Positions 1 through 12,432 of a stretch of 64,000 nt of DNA are shown here, one piece after another. The stretch comes from Bugulina stolonifera (Eukaryota; Bryozoa; Gymnolaemata; Cheilostomatida; Bugulidae), in contig OW285187.1 of NCBI GenBank assembly GCA_935421135.1, positions 8,680,001 to 8,744,000 on the forward strand. The letters are read 5' to 3'. Below the pieces are notes generated by a model that saw only the letters and a program-made list of their open reading frames with translations, had not been told where the DNA came from and did not search any database. Position numbers and translations under genes: made by a program. Within the stretch, counting starts at the first letter, position 1. Every line of letters starts with the position of its first letter.

Positions 1-2729
1 ATCTCTTCATAGTGGTTGTCAGTGCATCTCTTACTGACTTACTTCACTTCAGACACTGCATGCTCATTGGATGGGGTAAGTCTAGCTTTTGCGGCATGTT
101 GACGTTGCTTGATAAAACATTATATTATTATATTATATCTTTCGCATTTAATGTCTATAATAGTAGTCGGGGTACAGCATGCTATGCAGCCCAAGATACA
201 CAATAAAAAGAAACATTTTATATGAGCGAACTGAAGTTGCAATTTTTGAATTAATTAACTTCACGTTCTAAGAAAAAGAGAACAACTTACTAGCTACTTT
301 ATATAACTGATAGAGTTATCTTCTCTCTATAATTAAACTCTTGCAGTGCAGTGCAAGATGAAAGCTTAGAATTTGATGATATTCTTATGTATAATAATTA
401 TAGTCCTAAGGGTAACTGTCTAAAAAAGAACACACAAACATTTAAATATACCTTAGGCTTATACATATAGATAAACAAAATAATTGCATATTCTTGCAGG
501 AATCCCATTTGTTATCACTGTAACCTGTGCATTGGTGAACTTCTTCAAGTCTGATGACATGTGAGTGAATATAATTCTGTAATTCATATTTAATAGTATT
601 ATTACCAAAGTTCCAACTATTTTTATATACATGTACAAATCAATGTATATATTAATTGCAAATATTACAATATTAGATGCTATACTGTAATTCTATATTG
701 TACATTGAACTTTTGCAGCTTATTTGAAAACACTACCATTTATGTCCTTCCTCATTGCAAATTCTCCATCACTATATTCATTTAGGTAAAACAATATTTC
801 TGTTATTATTATGCAACGTATAGCATATTATTTTACACTACATGTATATGTACATGTACATGTATTAAAATTGTGTAATACATTAAAATGATATGTTATC
901 GTATAATATAATTATTGTAATGAATAATGATAGCTATTACATAATGTATAATATGTTACATTGTATAGTAAATTAGTGTATAATATAAATCATTTTGTGT
1001 TAATTTTAGATGCTGGCAGTCCGGACAACTTCACACTCCAGCCAATTCTATAGAAACTGTGTCCATATCACTATTACTCTTGGTATGTGAATGTTACAAT
1101 ACATGTACATAGACTTGTTTTACATAACACATTGCTAAATTCTACACAGCAAGGAACTTTTGTAACAAAAATATATTAATACAATTTAGATCCACATAGT
1201 AAAAGTGTGCGTCTTCATAACAAAGTTCTGTTCAAAGCAGCATTGAATGGTGTTAGCTGGTCAAGTGTTGGCAAGAGAACACAACTCACTTTATAGTAGC
1301 ACAAATTCAATAAACCTAAATAAGAGTGGCTGCATTGAACATAGACATAAACCACACGTCATAACCTTTTTAAAGTACTGCATTTGTATAATTATGTAAA
1401 TTTAGTGCATATTATACGTACTGTGGGTGTGTTCTGGGTGATCTGCTTGTAACTTGGTATGCAAAGAAATAACTGGTTGACATATTTTGTAGATCAACGC
1501 AGGATTCATGGCTGGAGTTATCTACACATTGGTCAGAAAACTACGTAATTCTCTTAATCAAAGCAAGCAATACAGGTAAGGTATTATAAACAGTTTACAA
1601 GTAGTCGGTATTCGCTGCAAGCCTATACATATTCAGGATTATTACATGCATGTTCTATCCAGTCGTCAAGTATTAGAGTTTTTTCTTGCTAATCACAGAT
1701 ACTGTGTGAAACACTTTACTTGTCACTACCGTATACATTATTGTATGTCATGTAAATTATATTTTGTAGTAAGGCAGTTAAAGCAACAATAGTCTTGGTT
1801 CCACTGCTTGGAGGAACCTACCTTATGGTATACTTCTCCTATAGCTATGAGGCTTATGCGGTATGGGTGTACGTCAACTCTGTCATTCAGTCTACCCTAG
1901 TAAGTGAAAATACTGTAAACACTAGTTTCCAGAACTTTCAGAATAGTTTATATCTCTTCCTTTATAATGTTCAACAATCACTCCTATCTAGACTTGTAAA
2001 CAGAATTTGAAAAGTATAAAATGATGTACATTGATGCCAATAGATCGAGTTCGTACACAATCTAAATCCATCAGCACATCGTTTCTCATGGTGCAAGTAT
2101 AATTTATCCGTGCATGGCACTGCCAAATACATGTATAATTCGGATCCTTTAACCCCAAACACCTCTTTGAAATAAATGATTATATGACAAGATTTTTCTC
2201 AACAGGAAATTGTGTCACAGTACCATGATTATTATAGTGGAGTTATTCTGTATTTCAGGGGTTCATAGTGGCGTTAGTCTACTGTTTCCTCAATGAGGAA
2301 GTGAGGTCATCATTAGCAAAGAGTTACCGACACTGGAAAGATGAACAGACTCTTCCTTCTAGTGATTGGTGGTCAAGGAGGCGAAGATCTAGCTATGTCA
2401 TCAAACGAGATGAAACGGAGACGGACACAACGACATGTCAATATTCCTCTCGAAGAAACAGTCGGAGGGTCAGCGAAGATACACTATCCAGCAGCAGAAG
2501 AGGCAGCCATATTCCTGATACTATTCTACCAACAGACTTCAACTCGAATAAAGTACGTAAGACGAGTCCCTTAGCTTTCCGTCCGCCATTAGTGGAGAAA
2601 GATGCACCGAAAGCTCAGACCTCTCTGTTGGTCACTAACCAGAATGTAGATAGCATAAAGAGCACAGTCACACGTCTTAACAATCAACTGAACCAGTTGG
2701 AAGTGCCAACCAGTGCTGTGATGGTTTAG
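1..2729 (+). CDS. Class B (secretin-type) G-protein-coupled receptor, 3' part
   Basis: Partial gene; its 5' part lies before the window. Exons with compatible phases: 1-75 (partial), 500-560, 1010-1082, 1493-1575, 1770-1899, 2258-2729. The first two read through TM4 (LIGWG/IPFVITVTCALV, the class B 'IGWG-P' signature with an intron splitting the Gly codon). Next comes extracellular loop 2 with the conserved CW pair, then TM5 (INAGFMAGVIYTLVRKLR) and TM6 (KATIVLVPLLGGTYLMV, compare the class B 'K.TL.L.PLLG'). TM7 is GFIVALVYCFLNEEVR, close to the hormone-receptor 'GF.VA..YCF.N.EV'. A tail of about 130 residues follows, rich in Arg and Ser, with possible phosphorylation sites. The family acts at the plasma membrane and usually couples to Gs. 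The TM6 and TM7 motifs favour the hormone-receptor (B1) branch over adhesion GPCRs, but the extracellular domain that would decide this is missing. Stop is TAG at 2727-2729. Confidence 0.85.
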
Positions 2730-3757
2730 CTACATGAATGCATCATGTGACATTCTAATACTGCTGTTACCTTTCAGTATTGCTGCTAGTTACCGATCAC
2801 ACCCGTGCTGCTGCCGGCTTTGACACATTTCCACTTAGTATTGGTGTTTCATCTTTCCAACCCTCAATCAATCAATAAGATTGAGAGCAACATTTCCTCC
2901 TCCACTAACAGAAGAGTACTGTGTTGCTATTTAGAGACATCTCTTGACATACCGAAAAGAAAGCTTTTTGGTTAATACAAATTTATATTTTAGTTTTATT
3001 AGGACATATTTGATAAAGATTTTGTCTCATACAAATGTTTTATAGATTTGTAACATAACATAAGTATATCTACTCTGCCATATATTGTAGACCCTATAAT
3101 ATAATAAGGTAGATTCACTTGCTCTTTAATATGCATATTAGATTATTTTTGTAAAATCTTGCTGTTGTTATATATTACTCTCTGGTCTGGTGTAGTATTA
3201 TTACAAGGTGCTCACTATGCTATAGAAAAGACTACTACTTAGGCTGCAGCAATGTTCCATGCATAGCCAGAACACTGTTACATTTATTTTATTGGTACAG
3301 AATCTCAAATCGTAGAATTATATTAGGAGTAGGTCCTTTTGTAACAAGTTAAATTTTATCAACAAGAGATATATAGTTAGAATGTGTCATTTAGTGTTAT
3401 TTTCATACATAGAGTCCTCAATATTTTATGTAAAGTAATACATGTATGTGCAGTATATACAAATAAATATTATAGAAAGCATAATAATTATAGTTATTGT
3501 TTATATTTCACTTGACTGATATAATAATGACAGCTAAATAAAAAATAGTTCAATTTGCAATATTGAAAGGAAAAGCACTACTCAATTCAATGTAAAATAG
3601 AAACAGAAAGACGGAAAAGAACGGGTCAGAAACATTATTTATTGTTTAAATTATATTATCTGCTGCCAACTTATAAATTAATAATACTGAAAGTAAAGTT
3701 TGAATACTGAATTCTTGCCATTTTGATTTGAGGCTGCTTTGGTATTCAAGTTAAAAC
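2730..3757. other. 3' UTRs of two convergent genes
   Basis: Tail-to-tail spacer between the receptor stop and the stop of the minus-strand peptide gene. AATAAA at 3462-3467 (+) could serve the receptor. TTTATT at 3638-3643, which is AATAAA on the minus strand, could serve the peptide gene about 115 bases after its stop. No further coding sequence is visible. Confidence 0.5.
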
Positions 3758-4767
3758 TTATTTACCAGAGGTCATGAATCTCAATCCTGATTGGCGTTCT
3801 TTGGTAGTTTTAGTACTTATGCCGCTCGTCTGGTAAATGTTATACAGTTTAGCAAAGTTACTCGTATTCAGCCTCTTCTGTCGTCGAAGTGAAGCGCCTT
3901 TCCTGTTTCCAGGTAGTCTTCGGCCCCATTTAACAGGATGTACTTGTCCATTTCTAAGTCGGGTATGAGGTAAGTCACCGGTACTCGCTGTCCTGGGTTG
4001 AGTAGGAGACAAGTCACCATCTACTTGATGATCAGATAGAGTTTGAAGAGCAGACGAATCTACGAGAGCAGACAGACCGTGTTTGCGTTTGGTAGCAGCT
4101 TTGTAAGGCAGGCAGTGGGTAGATAATATCATGCAGGATAGAATCAGCAGTGTGCCTTTGATGGACAAATTCTGCAAAAAGACATATATATTATATGACT
4201 GACTCTAAGAACATTTATTCATTGTTCTACAATTTATATTATGCTATACCTGCTGTGTGAGAGTGTAGAAATGTTACCAGGCAGTATTATTCTTATCATT
4301 ATAATATATAATATATATATTTATGTAAACATCAAAAATGTACATGCACATAGTATAGCATAGATTATTCTTACAGATGCTGATGTCGGTAATAAAACCT
4401 AAATTTGCAAGTGTAAATCTAGATGTACATGGATGTAATTCTTTTTAAAAATAATATTTATAGAATGTATGTTATTGAACAGAAAATTAATGTGTTGCTG
4501 GCATAATTATTGAATAAAATAGATATTGTTCCAAAGCATGCCTGCATGGTCTTGCAAAGAACATGCTCCATATACAAATATGTATTATCAAATTATGCTG
4601 TTCTGCAATAACATTATTCAGCAAGAAATTAATGTTATACATATGAATTATTATAATATTATGTACATGTAATTAATAAAACATAATAATATTACTTAGC
4701 ACTACCATTTTACATGTAGATATATGCACAAAGTCAGTAATAAAGACAATAGTTATTCTCTTACCAT
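3758..4767 (-). CDS. Secreted propeptide, candidate amidated neuropeptide/peptide-hormone precursor
   Basis: Two coding exons. The ATG at 4767-4765 is followed directly by a GTAAGA donor. The second exon runs 4171-3758 after a TTTTTGCAG acceptor. The product is 138 residues. Residues 1-21 form a signal peptide with hydrophobic core GTLLILSCMIL and a likely cut after THC. The rest is hydrophilic and full of basic processing sites: KRK at 29-31, GRR at 84-86, RK at 91-92, and RRQKR at 97-101. The peptide ending ...QVHPVKW before G84-R85-R86 has the classic Gly-dibasic context for C-terminal amidation. No cysteine lies beyond the signal peptide, so no disulfide fold is expected. A TATA box lies upstream. 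I recognise no named family. A non-peptide secreted protein is possible, but the combination of signals fits a prohormone. The adjacent receptor belongs to a peptide-binding class; any pairing is only inferred. Confidence 0.65.
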
Positions 4768-4870
4768 TTTGTAGCTACGTTGTGTAGAATATGTGTATTA
4801 TAAAGAAGAGCAGTGCTGTGACTATATTCGATGCTGTTCACCAACTGATAGTTGAGGCTGTGTGTTCCCA

Positions 4871-4878
4871 TTTATATA
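4871..4878 (-). promoter_or_regulatory. TATA box of the propeptide gene
   Basis: On the minus strand this reads TATATAAA, about 105 bases upstream of the ATG. A start site about 30 bases downstream, near 4842, would give a 5' UTR of about 75 bases. The well-formed box suits a highly or cell-specifically expressed gene. Confidence 0.55.
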
Positions 4879-4899
4879 TGTTTGGTGAGGATCCCGGGA

Positions 4900-7800
4900 G
4901 ATAGATAAGACTTATCAGCCTGTGTATACAGCAAACATGTACATGTATATACTTTGACAATCTAAACATTCAAATTGTTTATAGGCTATAGCCCAGGCAA
5001 TACGATTAACAGGGCCATAGTTCTAAAAGCCATTGCTTATATACATGTATATCTACATACATCTGCGTCTGCAATATTATCTATTTTTAAATAATAATTC
5101 AATCAACTATTATTATATACCCATATACATATTAGCTGTGCAAATTTGATACAAGTGCAAGTTCTTCAACTTTGTTTGTAGTTACAGTAAATGTCATATG
5201 AGGTTAAATGAATAACACTTAAAAAAATAATGATGCTATAAGACCTGTATTTTACTGAGATGCTAAAAGTATATAGCATTTAAATGGTATAATGCAAGTG
5301 GCTTTATATAAAAATTCTTGTCTTCAGAAAAATACAAGGCCTATTACTTAGAATAAAACGGTAATACATGTATATATTCTACTACAATGTAAATAGTGAC
5401 GTATTTTTAAGCAAGGAATCTTTTTCTTGCCTAAAAATACATCATTATAATTATAAAAAAATGGCCAAACCCCTTAATATTTCTACTATGAAATTTTGGT
5501 AGGATCGAAAGGAGGTGATATGGGTAAAGCTCGACTGATTTTTAAGTAGACAAGTTTGATGTCACCCAGTGCAATTTTGAACATGGTTAATTATTAGTAT
5601 ATTGATTACTCTGGGAAGCGTATGTGATTTACGTTAAAATGGACATCATGAATTGCACAATGTTATCAAACATCGTAAACCTTCATTAGAAGTAAACAAT
5701 ATTATGCTATGAATGATTTGTTAAATTATATCTTACAGTAATAAAATCACTTCCTTATCTTGTTTGTGATAGTTATTTCGATGTAGGTCTACCAAGACTC
5801 AGTGAAAAATATTTTTGTTATGAAGAGCATTATAATCAATTGTATCAATAAGTACGGTTGTAAATGTGAAACTTGCAACAATCATGATTGATCAACATAC
5901 AACAGCAGAGATTTTAGAACTTGTTAAACCGCAACGAAATTTTCCACAGAGTTTGAGTAATTTCGCTGCCGTGTGACTAGTCCTTTACTTCAACTGTTCT
6001 CTACTATGCTCTGAAACTTGCACAAGTTGTTAAAATTTATGTTTGATGTGATAGCAGTTGGAAATTTAACAACATAAATTTATACAAATTTCAAACGATG
6101 CCTGTAACCAAGTACCACAGTAGATAAGAAATGAGATGGGAACATACACACATTAATATAATCATCAATCTGTAACTCTCCGGATCTTGTTATTGTCATT
6201 TTCACGGAGCAGTGTAAACATGAAGCTATAGCTTCCGAAGAAACAACGTAAATACAGTAAAAGATAGAGTGTTTTTTATCTCCCAGTTTCGATTATTAAG
6301 GTGGAAGTGAATCATTATCCTCAACTTTGCCCCCTCGATCTCTAAGTGTAGAATAGTATCTTCTGATAGGGAGACCTTGAGAACCTCCATGTGTGATCAT
6401 GTATATCTTGATATTGACACAACTGAAAACCCACGTTACATGTGCTAAGCAAACAGTCTTATATTTCATGTTCACGTCTTGTACCAGATTTTCTAACACC
6501 TGTTTCTCTGCAGGGGACCCACTGCATAGGTAACTTTATATGTGTTTAATCTCATGCGATTAAACTTGATTGAGAATTCACTGAAGCAAGGGTAGGCAAC
6601 TTCTTTTGCATGACGGCCAAATGAAAAGTTAGCCAAAACAAAGTACTATATGTTTCTGGTTCTATTTGAAATATAAGAAGTAGTTTATGAGAATTGTAGA
6701 AAAGTGATATTCTCCAATTAGAAAAATAAAGAACGTTTTAGTGCTCAGTAACATGGATGGGGCCGTCTATATGAAGACTATTATGGCACTACTACATTTG
6801 CAAATGTACAATGTAAGTGTGTTCAATTTTATTGTAGCAAATACAGCTTTGCAGTAGTGATTTATGGGACTTCTACAATTATTTGTTGTACTGCATATCC
6901 ATTGTTTTTCCTGAGCATCAGATGGAAATGTGATCAAGAGGCATAAGGTATGGTATAGTGTATTTGTATCACCCATTGACTAAACCATTGCTGATTATGA
7001 AGCTCAAGATTCTTGGTATGATGTTGCAAATTTATTGCACCTAAAAAGATCTTTTCCACGTTCCAAAGAATACAATACAATCCATAATATTAAATACAAC
7101 AAAATAATTATGTAAATGTCAACACACATCACTAGCGTACATATCACACTGATAAGTGCAAAAGCACGAAACTCTGGAGTCTTGTAAAGATAAGTGGAAA
7201 CTATCTACTCCATATATATTTATTCATTCATTGTTAGCTCCAATAGCTTATAATTACTAATTATAGCTAGTGTAGAGTACTATATTTTATTGTCTGATCT
7301 TACTTTTGTACAAAGAATTTTGTATAAACTAGATAAATGTCAACACTATAAGAACCATTACTGAAATTAAAAAAAAACAATCCACAAGACACATATGCAC
7401 ATACATGTAAGTTTAGTAGCAAAGTTGATCACTATTATTTTACCAGAGTTACGAAAATAATAACAATAATTTATTATTCTACCACAACGTCATGGTGTGA
7501 TCAGTAGTAGTAAGTTGTTATTAATATTTTATCTACATATTGCTCAATGTCCACCCCACTCTTGTATCTCAATTTTCCAGATTCATCCCGTGTCCGACTT
7601 TTCAATCTAGTTCTGTGTATTAACTGTCCACCTCACTTTGTCTCTGGTAAACCTCACTATTAAGGTTGAATTGAATTCTCACTCATTTTATTCAACCAAT
7701 AACCTGTATAAAATGACAATATTTATTTTTATATTTTATTGCAAGAAAATTTATTTCCAAAACATTTGCATATAATTTAAATTCATGGCAAAACAAAATT

Positions 7801-10800
7801 ATGGCAAATTAACCTCAAAACTTGGAATTTTCACAAAAATGCTGAACAAATGTCCGATATTAAATAACACCTATTTTTTTTTTGAAACCTGCAGGACTGT
7901 TATTATATAGTAGTCTGATATTGTTATAAAAGTAAATGATCATACCAGCAATACGCTATGCTTCAGCAGTATCAGTTAAGCCAGCTCGTAACACATGAGA
8001 AGGTCGGACCTGCTGGATATCAATTTCTAATGATTCTAAAACAAAATTATGTCAGGAACACGTGAACTGTACATGTTCATGTGTATAAAAAACGCTGTTT
8101 GTTAGACTTGTTTCTAAGAAACTGAGCTATAATTACAATTTATCATATTTCTGCCAAAATACCTTCAAGAACAGATTTGGAGGTGGGTAATGGGGTTGTT
8201 TACTGACATACATGCTACTTACGTCAGGAGAGACTATTTTATACATCTGTTTCAGTGCACAGTAGTCGGAAATATACATATCTATACGCTTAATAGGCCA
8301 ATTTATTTGATAATAGTAAACAGTAAAAGTGTCCAAACATTAATTATTGCTGAAACTAGGAAGGGTCTTGTGTAGGAGTTAGATAACACTGTCACAGCTG
8401 ATAGATAAAACACTATCAACTAATTGACTCTCTAAAGTAGCCCTTAGTCCAAAATATAATTCATTAAACAAACAATTTCTGCTTGCAACAATTTATCCTA
8501 AAATGGCAAAGTAGTATAATATACACGTACATGCACGTACAATATACAATGTATATCTTTGTAATACATGCAAATATTAACTACATTTGTATATATCAAC
8601 TCGATACATAATTTGTGCTAAAAGTTAGGAACTATCCTCTCTCTTTAATCGCTGCAGTGTCATAGTAAACTATTACTGGGGTTTGACTTGAATGCCATGA
8701 AGGTTTGAAACAAGTGTGTATAAGTCTAGACTACAATACGATGTACAAATTTGAAAAAGACACATGGAGAAGTACTAGTATGAATGCTAATATTAAGATA
8801 AGAATAGTAATGGCTGTATCTAAGCTGTCTTTAGTCTCACATAAGCCTGCTGGTACAGCTAACTAGTTTTATTCAACCATCATTCACGTTTTAAGCAAAT
8901 GTTGTTACACTACAGTATACATTGGAGGTTATGTTTCTATGCAAATCACTCTTAAATTTTCTATTTCTGCACCAAACTCAACAATGAAAGCTAGCCATAT
9001 AGAGTATGCCCCCTCTTGGCAGTGATCACACCTTAACAGCTACATGAAGCTGCCTAACTTTGCCAATTGGTAATTTGATATTGTCTAAGCTTACCTTTCG
9101 ACATCCCGATAAAAATCATCTCAAGACATTAATTGAGAGAATTGGATGGCCATTTTAACAGGTGCCTAAAATAGATAATCATTTTTATTATAAAATTATT
9201 ATACAGCAATAAATACGCATGTGCTAAAGTAAAAATAACGGCAACAATAAAAGGCGTTGTGTCCGGTGTCCACAGCTATCCATTGGCTAATAGTTGTCAT
9301 GATTGGATTTGAACTCTCCTTCAACAGCAAAAAGAAAACTGCAAATCTGAGCATTAAATTGAATAGGAAAGTAAAATAGAGCTTTGGGCAACAATGGAAA
9401 CATGACACGGTAAAATGGTAATTAATATGTGAAGAGGGAAACCTTCCGGCCACAACTTTTTACTGTAGCATTCATTTAGTAGGTAATCTAAAATGTACAA
9501 TGATAAGAAATGCATGTTACACATCAAATTGGGTTCACAGTTAAGACAGTACAACTTGCTCCAATAAACTTAAAATAAGCTGCTACACCGTCAAGCTGGA
9601 GCAAGATCAGTTACAGTTGACTACTGCAATATGATAAATACAACGTAGGGGAATTGAAATGTGCCGGATACAAGGTAAAAAGCTATTAGATGTTTTCCAT
9701 AACAACATAACTACATAGACAATGGGTACAAGCAGATACAATGCAAGGGTAAGTATATAGTTAGTGTTATGTAGTCGGGAGGCTGCGCGAGACCATTACA
9801 ATATAAACAGTCTCATATGAACTAGTACAGTTTCCGAAGACACCTATTCACATTCGTATATTCACATTCGCATTATTACTTGAACATTCACCCAAGCAGA
9901 TCTATTTACAAATATTGTACTTTTATGTCATCCATACACCTATTCATGCACAATGTGTGCATTTGTGTGCACATACTAATGAGTAACTTATTTCTGTTTT
10001 CAGTTTAATTTTCTTGTAACTTACTTTCTAATGTTGCCTTTAAGCATCCACTATACAATTATCTAACTGCACAATATAGTCTATACACATTTGGTGGTCT
10101 CTGATCCTCTCCTTTACTTACCGAATCAATTTGAATGCCACTTTGTCTTTGTTGCATTTAATGTTCTATTTTCTGCTAAACTGATTTTTTATCTAGACCT
10201 GGAGGTTATGTCATTGTGTAGATATTAACTTATGTTATAGTCATATTATAGTCACTTGTTACTACATTATCGAGCAACTAGTATTTTTAGCCATTTTAAG
10301 TGGAGCCTATTTTACAATCCCTATTGCGCGCTTTTTAAGGTTGACCTCGCTCAACTCACTCGCTTACATAATATAAACCTTTGAGTATTGAGTAAGGCAT
10401 TGGACCACAGGATTCTAGACCAACCAAGCTTCAAGTTGTTTTTTCTCATATCTATTGTAAACTAATGAATAAAATAAAATATATTTATATATTTTTATGT
10501 CCCAATATTGTAAATCAAGACCAGAGATTACCTCCATATATTATAAACCATAGCATTAAGGTATGTAACTATTACTTACCTCAGACCTCATGGTCCGACA
10601 GTACCCTACCATGCTTAGCATCTTCTTGCATTACTCTTTATATCCAAACATGTCCTACCAGTTTCGATGTATGTATGTGAAGTTACCTAATTACTTGTTA
10701 TTAGAACATGATAATCATCTGTATTGACTGTAATGTGCCTGTATGATTGTCATGTCTCAACTGATATTTGGAGCAGTGCCATCTTACTAGATGTTCCTGC

Positions 10801-11585
10801 ATTCTTTTACTACTTTTATTCTGAGTTATATATATTTTTATTCCGCACTGAGGTTATCTGTTACTAGTATTGTGTAGTGGACCTATTGTGTCAACCTTGG
10901 GCAAGGCCAAATTAGTATAAAAGGACCTTCCAATGTTTTCCAATTGCTTGTAGAACTCCTACAAATTAACGTCTCTTACTCTATATATAGTCTCTTATGT
11001 TGTCTGTTGCCAACACATGACCATATGCTTTCTCTACTGCCAGGTTGGTTCTTAGTCTAGTCTCAAGGTTCCTCAAACTGCATACTAGACTCCATTGTGT
11101 TCAAATTCACAGCTGACGTCGCATTTGGTTACTCCTAGCAATGCCAGTTTCTACACTTTAGTAGACTTCCCATGCATTTCCTCCTCTACAAAAAATGGCT
11201 AACACGGGACGCCGCACTCTACTACACTTGCTGATCCCAGTTCGTACTCTTCAGTAGACCACTAAAGCATCAGCCAAGAGTAGAAAGACAACCAAGGCTA
11301 ATGATTTAAATTAATAGAGGCGTGCTGTTTGATATGTGCTCTTATATGCACTAACGAAGAGTAGGTAAGAGGTGTCCCCTCTTGCATCTTAGTTGACAAT
11401 ACTTGCAACTCCAGATGGTTAATTTTTCTGGTGTGTGCCAGGACAGCTACATCTAATTACCCAGTCATGTATAACAGTATTATAATTGTATTGTTTGTCA
11501 AATCAAATTACTGAATTATTTAGTATTCATATTTACTTAACTACAGACTATGTAATGCAATTATAAAATACATTGTATGTGTATG
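4900..11585. other. Intergenic region without supported genes
   Basis: About 6.7 kb of AT-rich DNA. The open frames are short (under 90 codons), overlap on both strands, and lack start context, splice partners or recognisable domains. Visible structure is limited to a 19-bp stem inverted repeat at 5397-5444 and scattered ACATGTAC-like words. I see no RNA gene. Confidence 0.5.
5397..5444. repeat. Short inverted repeat (hairpin)
   Basis: The arms 5397-5415 and 5426-5444 (TGACGTATTTTTAAGCAAG and its near reverse complement) pair with two mismatches around a 10-base loop. The stem is too short for a typical animal pre-miRNA. It may be a tiny transposon remnant. Confidence 0.5.
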
Positions 11586-12320
11586 TGTTGCATATAAATA
11601 GTGACAATTAGTATATTTAAGAGTTGTCCACTCTTGCGCACTTGAGAGAATGTAACTCCTCACTACAACTGATTGGCTGACTGTAGATAGGACAGGTATA
11701 TATAGGAGAGGAGTACCTACACAGTAGAGTAGTCTCAGTAGAGAGATAGATAGACAGATACCTAGAGTAGACTGTGAAAATGAGGCATGGAGAGACAGCA
11801 GTATAGACTGTCGACATACCTGTAGATAAGTCACACAGTGACAAGAGTGGACGACTACATAGACGTTACACATATATATTATACAAATGTATAAGCTAGT
11901 AGAAAACACGAAAATGGAAGAAAAACTACAAAATAGAAAACCAAATAAAAACCAATAAAACACTAAAACCAAAAACACTAAAAACTAAACTAAACTACAA
12001 TAGTGTGGAGCGTGTGGAGTGTAGGTGGATCGTAGGCTACCCAGTAACTCATATCAATGCGTACTAAGGAGTAAGGATATATGCGGAACAACTATCTCGT
12101 TGTAGACCTTGGAATAGAGTCGACACCGCCACATCCTAGACCACAGAACCAGAACCTACGCCACACAGCTTACTACATTGGAGATCAAGGTGCTGACAAA
12201 AGGACCTACAGACAGCGTACTACTACTACATACTACGTACAGCTGGTGAGTCCTAAGTACTTTGGCTCCAATTAAATGTTATAACTGACAATACCAAAAC
12301 CCCCAATTTTAGTTATAACA
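11586..12320 (+). repeat. 5' LTR
   Basis: 735 bp, starting TGTTGCATATAAATAG and ending TTAGTTATAACA. TATATATA at 11697-11704 is a plausible TATA box. AATAAA at 11944-11949 and 11954-11959 is a plausible polyadenylation signal, giving a U3-R-U5 order in the plus direction that agrees with the gag strand. Confidence 0.92.
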
Positions 12321-12323
12321 GAA

Positions 12324-12341
12324 TGGTGGAGGTCAAAGAGG
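12324..12341 (+). promoter_or_regulatory. Candidate tRNA primer-binding site
   Basis: TGGTGGAGGTCAAAGAGG begins three bases after the 5' LTR. It starts with the TGG expected for pairing with a tRNA 3' CCA end. I could not match it to a specific tRNA. Confidence 0.4.
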
Positions 12342-12432
12342 TCGAATCCTCTCTCGCTGCCATGTGTTTTACCTGTTAGCTCGGGTCGAGCTGTTTTAAT
12401 TCGGGGAGAAGTCATAAGGTACCATTTTAGCC

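Noticed and set aside
720..790. Possible extra receptor exon (LFENTTIYVLPHCKF...)
   Set aside because: Inserting it breaks the frame to the next exon and meets a stop. Joining 500-560 directly to 1010-1082 restores the conserved CW motif.
6580..6960. GGGTAGGCAAC...GGCCAAA words that resemble hAT transposon ends
   Set aside because: I found no matching inverted terminus or 8-bp target duplication.
11541..11978. 145-codon minus-strand frame, with a near-identical copy at 16502-16960
   Set aside because: It lies in the LTRs, antisense to gag. The duplication reflects the repeated LTR, not a conserved gene, and composition is low-complexity Ser/Leu/Tyr.
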